Below are positions 55,490-64,000 of a DNA stretch of 64,000 nucleotides, piece by piece. The stretch lies in the NCBI GenBank assembly GCA_002633005.1, contig NMRA01000598.1:192198-256197 (forward strand), written 5' to 3'. Below the pieces are notes generated by a model, which worked only from the letters and a program-made list of their open reading frames with translations, did not search any database and was not told the origin of the DNA. The position numbers and the translations under genes were made by a program. This stretch comes from Phoronis australis (taxonomy: Eukaryota; Phoronida; Phoronidae). Each line of letters begins with the position of its first letter. Position 1 is the first letter of the stretch.

Positions 55490-55756
55490 ATGCGACGCAT
55501 TGTTATTGTCAATGGAACACTTCCATTGATTTCTTCTGTTGCGTCTTTGCTGGACACAATAGAAGCTGCATGGATATCGCACCTTGGGTGCAAGTTAGCA
55601 GGATACCGAAAAATTCTTGCTATTAAAAAAGTGAAGAATGGATACGTTAATCCACCGATCTCCTGCGACGAGTTGCGACCTAGTTTCCCGTGGGTTAGGC
55701 ACAACACCATCATCCAGACAAAAATGCGCAACTTGATGCAGCTCGAACTAAAATAG
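55490..55756 (+). other. Unassigned open frame, 88 codons
   Basis: The frame has ordinary composition (PPISCDELRPSFPWVRHN) and no domain I recognise. It is overlapped by a 151-codon frame on the other strand; neither has supporting signals. It could be a remnant of an element together with the coiled-coil frame that follows. Confidence 0.2.
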
Positions 55757-56039
55757 ATTTTAGCAGATATGGTTTTGTGTTCATTGTAAGTTTTTACATG
55801 TTTAATTTGCATGTGCATGCAGCTATTTAATTTAAACTGGAAATAAATTACTCATTATATGAGTTGACCATTTTCACAGGGGTTTGTACAATGTAGAAAC
55901 ACATATATTCCCATCATGCATATATGTACCTGTGGCAGAATGGAATACCGTAAAATACAATACAATGCAATACAATTAAACAAACGTATTGAATTTAAGA
56001 CTCTGTAAAACGTGTATGCACCTATTGTCCATCAACTTT

Positions 56040-56171
56040 CTCAAAAAAAAACATGATGCGGAGCTGAAAATGCGAGAGCAACAGATAACACTGGACCGGG
56101 AAAAGTTTGAAATGAAGAAGAAGGAAAGGGAAGAGAGGCTTGACATTGAGAAGAAAGAAAGGGAGCTGTAG
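56040..56171 (+). pseudogene. Coiled-coil tail fragment
   Basis: A Lys/Glu-rich heptad stretch (HDAELKMREQQITLDREKF...KKEREERLDIEKKERE) ends at a TAG. Such tails end the Myb/SANT-like accessory proteins of Harbinger elements and related transposon-derived genes. No DNA-binding domain is seen upstream, so it is called a fragment. Confidence 0.3.
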
Positions 56172-56179
56172 AACACAAC

Positions 56180-57170
56180 ATGTTAAATTTCATCACACCC
56201 TGAACTCATTTATTCGGTTCACGATTACTTTCACGTTCACGTAAAAATTTAGCTGTTGCAAAACCCATTTAACTTATCGTAACATAAATCGGCACGTGTA
56301 ATTATATATGTGTGATAATTCTCGTTCTCCTCGTTTTGCGAAACCCCTCTTATGTCATGATGTTGGAATTGTGAAATCTATTTCGTTAATTCGAACAATG
56401 TGTGAGAAAAAGTTACTCACGTTTGTCAATTGTTTAGCATGACGTCGTGGTGAAATTCGATGTCTGGCTGTTGCGAATCTCTAAAATGCCAGTTACTTTT
56501 CGCATAACCAAGGCATTCCAAACTAAATAATCTGTCAATTAAAATTAAAATTATATTCAAATGTTTTATAAATAAAACTATATCGTAAAACGGCATCTTG
56601 GCGAGCTGTGTCGAGCTAAAACAACTAGATCAGTATACGATATGTATATTTATGGTGTCGATCCTCTTGAAAAGAAATTGCTTGAACAAATCAGGAAGAC
56701 TTTGTTTCCATGTATTGAGTGTAAATGCTTGTTTGATTTTACGCTCATCTTTGGCTAAGCACGAACCCTAATTTTTTACTTTTATACATTCATCTTATAG
56801 GCTCACTCTTAATTAGTAATATCGAGAGTTTTTTTGTTTTTTTCAACTTCCACATCTTCGCAATGTTTACCTTCAAAACGCCATAACGTGTTAATACACC
56901 ACTGATCCACAACAAATTGCAATAAAATCTTGGACAGTGATTTACGTGTATGTCCTATTGATTATGCCTATTAACTGGAAAATGTAAAAATCTACCAAAG
57001 TCTGACAACTGGAAATTGGTCACAACTGGGTCATTTCCAAGATGGCCGCCACAACGTTTCAACATCACTGAAAACAAACATAACTTCCTCAATAAGTGTA
57101 ATAAAGGCAATATTTGGATCTAGTCTATGGTTTTGAGGGGTGAGTAACTGAGTGGTTTTGGGCAAAAAAA
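56180..57170. other. No gene recognised
   Basis: A+T-rich. CAAGATGGCCGCC at 57040 is a strong YY1-like string, close to the tandem repeat that follows. Confidence 0.4.
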
Positions 57171-57172
57171 TC

Positions 57173-57317
57173 GTACATGCTAAGTATTCGATATGATATT
57201 CAAGATGGCAGCTAAAAATCATACATGCTCAGTATTCAATATGATATTAAAGATGGCAGCTAAAAATCATACATGTTCAGTATTCGATATGATATTCAAG
57301 ATGGCAGCTAAAAATCA
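57173..57317 (+). repeat. 3 x 48 bp tandem repeat carrying AAGATGGCAGC
   Basis: Three units of 48 bases (GTATTCGATATGATATTCAA, GATGGCAGCTAAAAATCATA, CATGCTCA) start at 57184, 57232 and 57280. Each contains AAGATGGCAGC, one base from the YY1 consensus AAGATGGCGGC. Confidence 0.9.
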
Positions 57318-57510
57318 AGAACAAAAAGCGCCATTTGTCCATGAATTCCGGTGGTCAAACAAAATTTTTCAGAATTTAACGTTCACTTTTTTAAAAAACG
57401 TTTATTGAAATTGCGCAAAATTCTGCACATGTGCATATCAATGTTTTACACTATAATAAAAAGATTGATATGCATGTGTTCACGGTAAAAAATTATCAAG
57501 ATACACTGTG

Positions 57511-57617
57511 TTTTCATTCCAGGACAGGGGAGATAATTTTAAAACTCAAATCGTCAATGCCACCGTCCTACAAAGTGTTATAATAATTTTTTTTCATTCC
57601 AGGACAGGGGAGATAAT
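57511..57617 (+). repeat. Direct repeat, 27 bp, 80 bases apart
   Basis: TTTTCATTCCAGGACAGGGG plus AGATAAT occurs at 57511 and 57591. Confidence 0.9.
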
Positions 57618-57849
57618 AACGGATGGTGAGGCTGGGCAAAAAATTAACTCATAAGTAATATTTTGTCGGTTGGGTACTCCATTTTGCAACGAAAAGTTTG
57701 ACATTTTCATATGCTGAGAAAGAGTTAATTGGGGTTAATCACAACATGCTTTACATAACGTTTGACAGCAGTCTGGTGTGCCCTGACAAAGAATGTGTAT
57801 CAAGGTTGTATAAGCTGTATTATGCTCAATAACGTCTTCTGTCTCTCAG

Positions 57850-60540
57850 TATGAAGAAGACTGAGCATCAGGTTGTAGGAAAATAACGACTCATGGAAGT
57901 CATTAAAACATTTGGCATCCACATCTGGAATTTTTCCTCACCAGATCAGCCATTTCGTGTACGTACATGTAGAGGTATATGTAACCAGCCTTCAGCTTGT
58001 TGTGGTGTCCAGCAGCAGCAAATATTGTCAATGCATCACTGGCAGCTTGCATGTGATTACTCCAAGACCCAGTGCGATCTGCCTTGATGATTGCCATAGC
58101 GGTATGGAGCATGTTTTGATAACCCACCCACAGCTGCCTCGTATTGGACTGTGTAAAAAATTCAGATTTCTTCTTCTCAAGATTGTCGATGATTTTCACA
58201 AATGCGGCTGATTCTTCAACATATTCAAGAGATCTGTAACACGTCAACAAGGACGAATACATTTACTCAATTTTGTCTACTTGGATTGCCAGCTCAGGAT
58301 ATTCATCTACGACAGAAGTCACAGCAACTTGATGGAGGCACTTGTCCACCAACAGAAGGCTACAGAACGCCCTGTGAACATATTTTCCAGACATCATAAG
58401 CAGTACATCGTTTTCAACTAACACCTGTTCCAGGATGTTTTGGAGTCCTATTCCCGGCTGCATGAAACAGTCCCAAATAAGGACTCAACTAATTTCTCTA
58501 AATCTACTGCGTATTTGTGGACTTGGGAAAATACCGATTGTCTTTTCTTATACTGTTTTAGTTTCACTGCTAAGTCAACTTTTGGTGTTTACACATATCG
58601 AGTGTGAACTCGAAGTAGAATTCTCTATATTATCTAAACTGTATAGGGATCTTTTCATGCAACGCTACTAACTTTGGGACCAAGTCCCAATTTATTTTCA
58701 ATGAATTGAGGGCTCAGTTTTTACTCATAATATTAGAAAATATCAGCAAAAGGAGATTTCATTATAAAGATGAATTGAACGAAAAAAGGTTACATATGTG
58801 TGTAAACATGGACACAAATGTGCAAAATGATTAAGGGAACTTAGTTAGGTCCCTATTTGGGACTGTTTCATGCAACCCGGCACTGTACCCGCCATTAACA
58901 TGCCTTTTGCTCCAAGCAGATTCATGAACGTGTGAAGAGTTCCCAGCGTGAGAACGATGCCTTTCAAGCGGTTATTCTCTTGTGTAACATTAACAATCTT
59001 TGTTCCAGAACAGCGGTTGGTCGAATGTAATCACAAGAGGGACATGGTGTCTGGTGGCCATATTTGACAAAACGTCCAATGTGGACAGAATGTAAGACTC
59101 CTCGCCTGGGTACATGTAAATCATTGGCAAACACTGAGGATGGAAGATGCACCAGGACGTTCCTGTACTTGGACAAAGGAGAGTGTCATCCCCTGCCACC
59201 CAGGAACTCTTTTCTTGAAATGGGATGATTACTACCAGAATATATCAACTCCGATGTCGCAGACTTGAAGATCTGGAAGGTCCCGAAAATTGATGGTCTG
59301 AAGCACATGGAAAGCGAAACAATATTGATGTCAATTTTTGACTTCTGTAGAATGTCCAGTTCTCAAGTCATTTGTCTTCACACGAGAATTCGTGTTTTCC
59401 TACTCGGAGTCAAAGCTGTTATCATGCCCATACCTTGAAAGGTACTTTTGAAATCAATGGTGATCACATTGTGATCTACATTGTCACAAACAGTACTTAT
59501 AGCCCCAATGCATAAATTTTTGATGTAACACAGGTTGCTGCAATCTTTTGAAATCGCAGTGTTTCACCATACAACGAGCCGTACCCCATATTACACACGG
59601 TTTTGACAAAAATTGAATGGTACATGTTAACTGCCTGCACGGCGAAACCAATCTGGATTGGTGCATGACAGTCCGAGGTCTGACCGGTTGCACTGTGCAT
59701 TGTAGCTTGTCCAATACTTAGCGTTCTTGGGTAACAATCAATAACAGATGGCACATTTGTTTATATATCACTTTTGACCAGCCTTGATGCAATCTCGATT
59801 AAGACTTTCTTTTATACTTCTTCATCAACTTCTCGAAGTGCATCTTTTTGTAAGCCCGAAGTGTGTGTGATGTTTTCTTTCTGTATATAACAAAGACAGA
59901 GTCTTTATAACGTTCCTGAATTTTGTTTTTCGGACAGTAGTTGATGTATGTTGGAAACTTGTCGTCTGTAAGAAACACATCCAATTTGCCCTGCAGGTAC
60001 CAAACAATTATCTGTTTTTCATTATTGGTCTCAAAAGAAAAACATTGCAAAGAATTATTGCTCTTGGTGACCGTCTCTTGGACGTCTCTACTTCATGCCT
60101 GTTGGATCTGAACCAATCTGGAACTGCCCAATGCGGAAACGTAAACTACACTGATGATGATTTATGCAGCCAACCGCATGAAAATCTCCACCGTGGTACT
60201 TAACCCGACCCTTCACTGTCAACGACAAATCGTCAGTTCGAGTTATGCAGGCCTCCAGTATGGTTTTCGATAATTCATCGGTGTTCACATAACTGAAGCC
60301 AATCCTCCCATGATACACCGTGGTCCCACAGAAGACGCAGTCAGTTTTGTTCCTGAAAAGCCTTGTAAAAAAACATGTAAATTCGCTTCTGGGGCTGTTG
60401 GAACTGAATTTATTTCCGCTGTTGATTCAGGACGTTGCATTGATTTACAGGCATGTTTACAATAGTCGGCACGTACCTTGCATCTGGCTGTCGCATAAAT
60501 GTTGTTGCCTCTCAACACTGGTTTCACTGGTGCCATCAGT
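57850..60540 (-). pseudogene. Decayed copy of a multicopy invertebrate protein family (TFDQPL / AxxGH family)
   Basis: Minus-strand fragments, in order: a Cys/His domain (CVFCGT, then HHQCSLRFRIG) at about 60350-60100; TDDKFPTYINYCPK at about 60000; IGFAVQAVNMYHSIFVKTV at about 59650; DNVDHNVITIDFKSTFQGMG at about 59480-59400; PMIYMYPGEE and VITFDQPLFW at about 59150-59010; LKGIVLTLGTLHTFMNLLG at about 58940; then, across a MITE, SGKYVHRAFCSLLLVD; and KADRTGSWSNHMQAASDAL, FAAAGHHNKLKAGY at about 58090-57940. I recognise this order from large uncharacterised multicopy proteins in invertebrate genomes; I know no established function. The reading frame is broken repeatedly by frameshifts, stops and a 435-bp insertion. 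It may derive from a mobile element. Confidence 0.6.
58451..58885. mobile_element. MITE inserted in the decayed gene, TA target
   Basis: The left end TTCCCGGCTGCATGAAACAG and the right end CTGTTTCATGCAACCCGGCACTG are inverted copies, with pairing extending to about 40 bases. TA flanks each side (58449-58450, 58886-58887). It separates the codons for ...MLMAGT from those for GIGLQNIL of the host frame. A TA target suits Tc1/mariner-type MITEs. A truncated relative lies at 30034. Confidence 0.8.
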
Positions 60541-60544
60541 GCAC

Positions 60545-60938
60545 TTCAGACGAATTTCTTCAACACCGCTTCCATGTTTAAACCTGTCTTTCTAAACTAG
60601 AGACCTATTTTCATAAATGTCACAAGCACTCATTCTTCAAATTACGTCTGGGAATGGGTGTAACAGTGTTTCTTGATTTTCTGTTGAAATTTACAAACCC
60701 AGTCCTGTCTTGTTGTCTGCCGCTTTCATGCAGTGAAATGACAAAGCGAGACGGTGAATCTTGTTTTGGAATGCTTTCTGTGGGGCACTTCAGGCTGATG
60801 TTGGCATTTTGCCCTACTTTCCTTGTTTGGACTTTTTATATAAAAAACAAGAAGCAAGCAAATATAAACTAGGCCATTTTGTTATTTCATGTCAAGGCAA
60901 TGATTGGATTAAACATTTGACATTTAAATATGAATGCC
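60545..60938. other. No gene recognised
   Basis: Short frames without domains between the decayed gene and a MITE. Confidence 0.4.
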
Positions 60939-61090
60939 AGTGGCGGATCTACGTTTTCAGTAAGGGGGTAGGGTTCCCGCAAAGGTCGAATCCGAGGCGC
61001 GTGGCACCGAGCGGGGGGGGGTAAACNGGGGGGGGTCGGGACGGGGCTGAACTGCCCTCCCGTGTAAGAAAACTTTTTTTGTTTTTGTAG
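60939..61090 (+). mobile_element. Truncated copy of the CAGTGGC MITE, with gap
   Basis: It starts CAGTGGCGGATCTACG and shares AATCCGAGGCGCG and CCCTCCCGTGTAAG with the element at 47281. A poly-G run is broken by the N at 61027. Similarity stops near 61090 and the other terminus is absent. Confidence 0.7.
61027..61027. other. N in a poly-G run of a MITE
   Basis: A single N inside the G-run of the MITE at 60939. In related copies this spot is a homopolymer run, so sequencing failure is likely; missing length is unknown. Confidence 0.7.
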
Positions 61091-62800
61091 CCAAACAGTG
61101 AAATTTCCATGCATCGTGGTACGTTTCTGGCACTTAACATGTCCCTGGAGTTTTTCTTAAGATAATTAAATCCCTTCTCGATTTCGTCACATGAACTTGG
61201 CTCATAAGTTTCGTGAAACCATATTTGTGCACATCTGGGTATGAGCCACACCACCAGCAAAAATTTTTGTTGGAACATCTGCTTACACACACTTTTTAGC
61301 ATACGAAAAAGTGTGGTGTGTATACAGGGGTTTAGACAACTACCAAATATTCAAGAGCATACATGTAAGGAGCACCGACGGGGCGTAAAAACTTGAATAT
61401 CAGATGATCGCAACAGCCTCAAGCTGTTTAAGAACGAAGACCTGTACTGTTAGTCAGGAAATAAACATGAGAAAAACTGACGAACGATGGTGCTCTCAGC
61501 TCATAGTCTATTATTAAAAGCGATAATAAATAATTACAGCCGGCTATTGCGTCTTTCGTTATCGAGTTATAAAACACCAAATGCCTCTAGTGTTGTTTCA
61601 ACAACCCAACGGTTTGCGTGTGTAAAACAACCATACATTCAGTCTGCTATCACTTGGAAGCAGAGTAATTCCATTTGCTCTGTTTTATTTTTGGAATAGT
61701 GAATATTTTTTACATTGAAAATGGGGTTTGGTTGTTTTTGCCTAAACATCAATTTCGGTCAGTATGTTTTTCATATACGTGTAGACGGGAGACCTGAATA
61801 TCAAACAGGGTTGAAAGATGGCATGTACTTTGAAAGTTAGTTGATTTTCCTCCACGCGAATCACACTCGCATTGCACATTAAGTATTGACTTGCAAACCC
61901 TCAAATAACAATTATTCCCTCATCCATTGCGAACTCATCTTCGCTTTGAGGTCGGCACTCGCTTTACCCCTCCTTCCACTTTTGGTTGACACATTCTTTA
62001 ACTTCCTCTGCAATTCGCATGTCGACAATAGTTTTATAGCCTCTGGCATCAGTTTCACCGCCCTCTGTTGGTCCCAATATTAGAGGCTGTCGTTTCCCTT
62101 AATATGACTTGAGTCTTGGAGATCCCGGCTGACTCGTGCCACCTCGACTTAGGATATAACATTAGATCAACAGTTGTACACGTAATTGAAAAGCTACCAC
62201 GTTAACTCCATTTAAGTACTTAACATTTGGTTAAGGTGCCGCTGTGACACAGCACAAGAGACCCTATACTTAGGAGATTTCAGTTTACGCTTTTGACGAG
62301 ATTACGCGTTCAAAAATGTTCGAAAATGTGAATATTAATATTAGGCCATTTTGTCTTAACAAAGGAAACACCATACTTTGCGAAATTTCCGATATCAAGA
62401 AACATTAAAGGTAAGATGTGACAGTGTTTAAACTGGCCGTCTATCATAATTTTAACCTTGACGAAGGTTTAAACAGTTCATGAGGGCTTATTTTTTTCTG
62501 TGGCGTTAGCTATACTGCCAAGCCAAATAGCTATTGTTTGCTCGAAATTCACCCGGAAGCCAGAAAAAAATAAAGACTTGTTCAAGCCATCTAAAATGAC
62601 AGAAGCAGATCACCTATCACCACTTTTTGTCCAACTGGTCGGAAATTGGTCTGCAGTAGCTGAACACCTGCCGACCTACACTGAAGCGTCGGCTAGGAGC
62701 CGTGTTCTGTGTCGCCTCACCGGTCGTCAATTGCGTCGGAAACTGGCCTTCTAACCCAGACGAGCAATTCGGCAATGACCATTTTATAACTTAATAATTA
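61091..62800. other. No gene recognised
   Basis: Short frames only. One of 84 codons at 62500-62754 has no recognisable domain. Confidence 0.4.
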
Positions 62801-62961
62801 TCATTGATGAACTTTGGCCAAGTGTGACGGGACGTTCGTAACTTTACGCTTATGATCCATTGGCAAAGTTTTCAACAGATTATGCAATGTGCGATTAAAA
62901 CGCTCACACTGTGAATTTCCCTCAGGATGATATGGGGTTGTACGGGATTTCTGAATGTCAT

Positions 62962-63144
62962 ATAATTTACACAACTGTTTAACCAGATCACTTTCAAAAT
63001 TGCGACCCTGATCGCTATGAATCCTGTCCGGAATACCGAACTTATTGAACCATTGCTCAGTCAGAGATAATTTACACAACTGTTTAACCAGATCGCTTTC
63101 AAAATTGAGACCCTCATCGCTATGAATCCTGTCCGGAATACCTA
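62962..63144 (-). repeat. 105-bp tandem duplication within integrase
   Basis: ATAATTTACACAACTGTTTA at 62962 recurs at 63067, a period of exactly 105 bases. The 78 bases that follow agree with three or four substitutions. Being a multiple of three, it keeps the frame open but inserts 35 residues. Confidence 0.9.
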
Positions 63145-63314
63145 CATGTAACGTATCGAACCATTGCCCAGTCAAAGCCTTGTCAACAGTCAGGGCAATT
63201 TGATTGCGAGTCACAACAACCTGCGTTAACTTCGAAAATACGCGGTCAGTCATCACTGAGACGTTTTCCCTACCGTCACTGGACGGCTCAAGAACAGTAA
63301 AATCAACGGCTAAC

Positions 63315-63562
63315 CATAGGCAGATCTACAGGGGAGGTTCAGGGCATTCAACCCCCCCCCCCCNCGGGACAGGATCAAAAATAAAAATTGAAAAAATTCG
63401 CCAGAAAAACGAAACCAGCTACTAAAAACCGCAAAAAACCTTAGACGGGAGGGTGGAGCCCCTCCCGACATTCCTTCCTCTCGGCGCTACGCACTGACCT
63501 CAGATTCACTCGAATCCTAACACCTACCCGCCCCCGTTACTGAAAACGTAGATCTGCCACTG
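63315..63562 (-). mobile_element. CAGTGGC MITE with verified 5-bp duplication
   Basis: Ends CATAGGCAGATCTAC and GTAGATCTGCCACTG; on the minus strand it starts CAGTGGCAGATC like the copies at 47281 and 60939. CTAAC flanks both sides (63310-63314, 63563-63567). Removing the element with one CTAAC restores an uninterrupted coding stretch of the gypsy integrase. Contains the N at 63364 in a poly-C run. Confidence 0.88.
63364..63364. other. N in a poly-C run of a MITE
   Basis: A single N inside the C-run of the MITE at 63315. The related copy at 47281 has a run of nine C at the same place. Confidence 0.7.
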
Positions 63563-64000
63563 CTAACACTTCATTGGGTCTACATACTGACAAGTGACTC
63601 ATGATCGTCCTCGGTTTCTTTTAACGATTACTAATCAAAGCACATGTTCTCTCCTACCCTTGGTGCCCAGCTGCATCATGTAGAGACACCATAATTTCAT
63701 TTCGTAGCGACTGTGGCACACTTACACAACTAACATACTAACAACTTCATTACCAACTGACGAAACCCTGTTTATGAACACCTTTCTCCGATCTAAGTAC
63801 AGGTCATTCCAATACCTCAAAAATTTCCGTACACCGCTATTTGCAGTGTCACCAGGCTTACGTTTTGCTCGCAAGCATTCCATCACGTCACCAAGAATAC
63901 TATCATTTCGTTGTAAATTCACTAACTCGGTGTTATGTAGGGCAGGGAACGACGACGAAGTGTCCAACCCACTCCGTGTTGTAACTCCACAAAGCCAAGT

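Larger units (their letters stand above)
62801..64000 (-). pseudogene. Ty3/gypsy integrase region, decayed, continues past the window end
   Basis: From the right edge, minus strand: a pre-integrase stretch (LRNEIMVSLHDAAGHQG) with an early stop; a MITE; then the integrase core. The core shows VDFT and [11 protein letters not shown] for the first Asp region, [15 protein letters not shown] for the second Asp, and [20 protein letters not shown] with the Glu. The core contains a 105-base tandem duplication, so the [17 protein letters not shown] segment occurs twice and the active-site spacing is wrong. The frame ends soon after the core. Together with the stop and MITE, this copy cannot encode a working integrase. 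Reverse transcriptase, if present, would lie beyond 64000. Confidence 0.85.

Noticed and set aside
55363-55818. 151-codon minus-strand frame
   Set aside because: Composition and lack of domain suggest a shadow frame; the opposite strand is equally open.

Overview
The window is from a metazoan nuclear genome. Genes are split by introns with canonical GT/AG ends, spacing between genes is wide and A+T-rich, and much of the DNA is transposon debris: BEL/Pao, Ty3/gypsy, CR1/Jockey-type LINE, Penelope-like, hAT-like and Harbinger-like elements and many MITEs. ARL15, an orphan rhodopsin-class receptor and a TTC22/IFIT-like TPR gene fit a marine invertebrate (lancelet, hemichordate, mollusc or similar). 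The species cannot be fixed from the sequence alone. Four single N characters (20124, 21734, 61027, 63364) all fall inside repeats and look like unsized assembly gaps.

Layout. 1-6.1 kb: no convincing gene; a 93-bp duplication next to a CAA microsatellite. 6.19-7.12 kb (+): intronless class A GPCR with its own TATA box and polyadenylation signal, followed by a Penelope-like endonuclease remnant (7.36-7.72 kb). 8.65-9.05 kb: degenerate foldback repeat. 9.79-9.94 kb: cluster of heat-shock-element-like sites before a TATA box, with no ORF downstream. 13.24-13.44 kb: hairpin MITE. 13.89-21.81 kb: a BEL/Pao retrotransposon with broken reading frames, joined across an assembly gap to the 3' part of a second, nearly identical copy. 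23.4-27.3 kb: MITEs, a CR1/Jockey-like reverse transcriptase remnant and an 8 x 42 bp minisatellite inside it. 28.06-29.68 kb (+): TPR gene with a TATA box and an intron in its 5' UTR. 36.43-42.48 kb (-): four coding exons of ARL15; the first short exon was not found.

34.9-52.9 kb is dominated by repeats. Three copies of a long composite repeat (34.9-36.2, 39.0-40.9 and 46.7-50.4 kb) carry CTCF-like core motifs about every 145 bp. The third copy is split by a 2.1-kb hAT-like element with a 5-bp target duplication, which itself contains a MITE. A second, inverted copy of that element's interior (50.6-51.9 kb) was hit by three further insertions: a foldback element (4-bp duplication), a hAT MITE (exact 8-bp duplication) and an 899-bp element whose 272-bp terminal inverted repeats differ by one base and which is flanked by a 9-bp duplication. 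The uninterrupted 9-bp site is present at 47557-47565.

57.9-60.5 kb (-) holds a decayed copy of a multicopy invertebrate protein family of unknown function, interrupted by a MITE. 62.8-64.0 kb (-) holds a decayed Ty3/gypsy integrase region with a 105-bp internal duplication and a 5-bp-TSD MITE in its coding sequence. The genes that look intact are the GPCR, the TPR gene and ARL15. They show no operon-like or pathway link; each has its own signals or exon structure.
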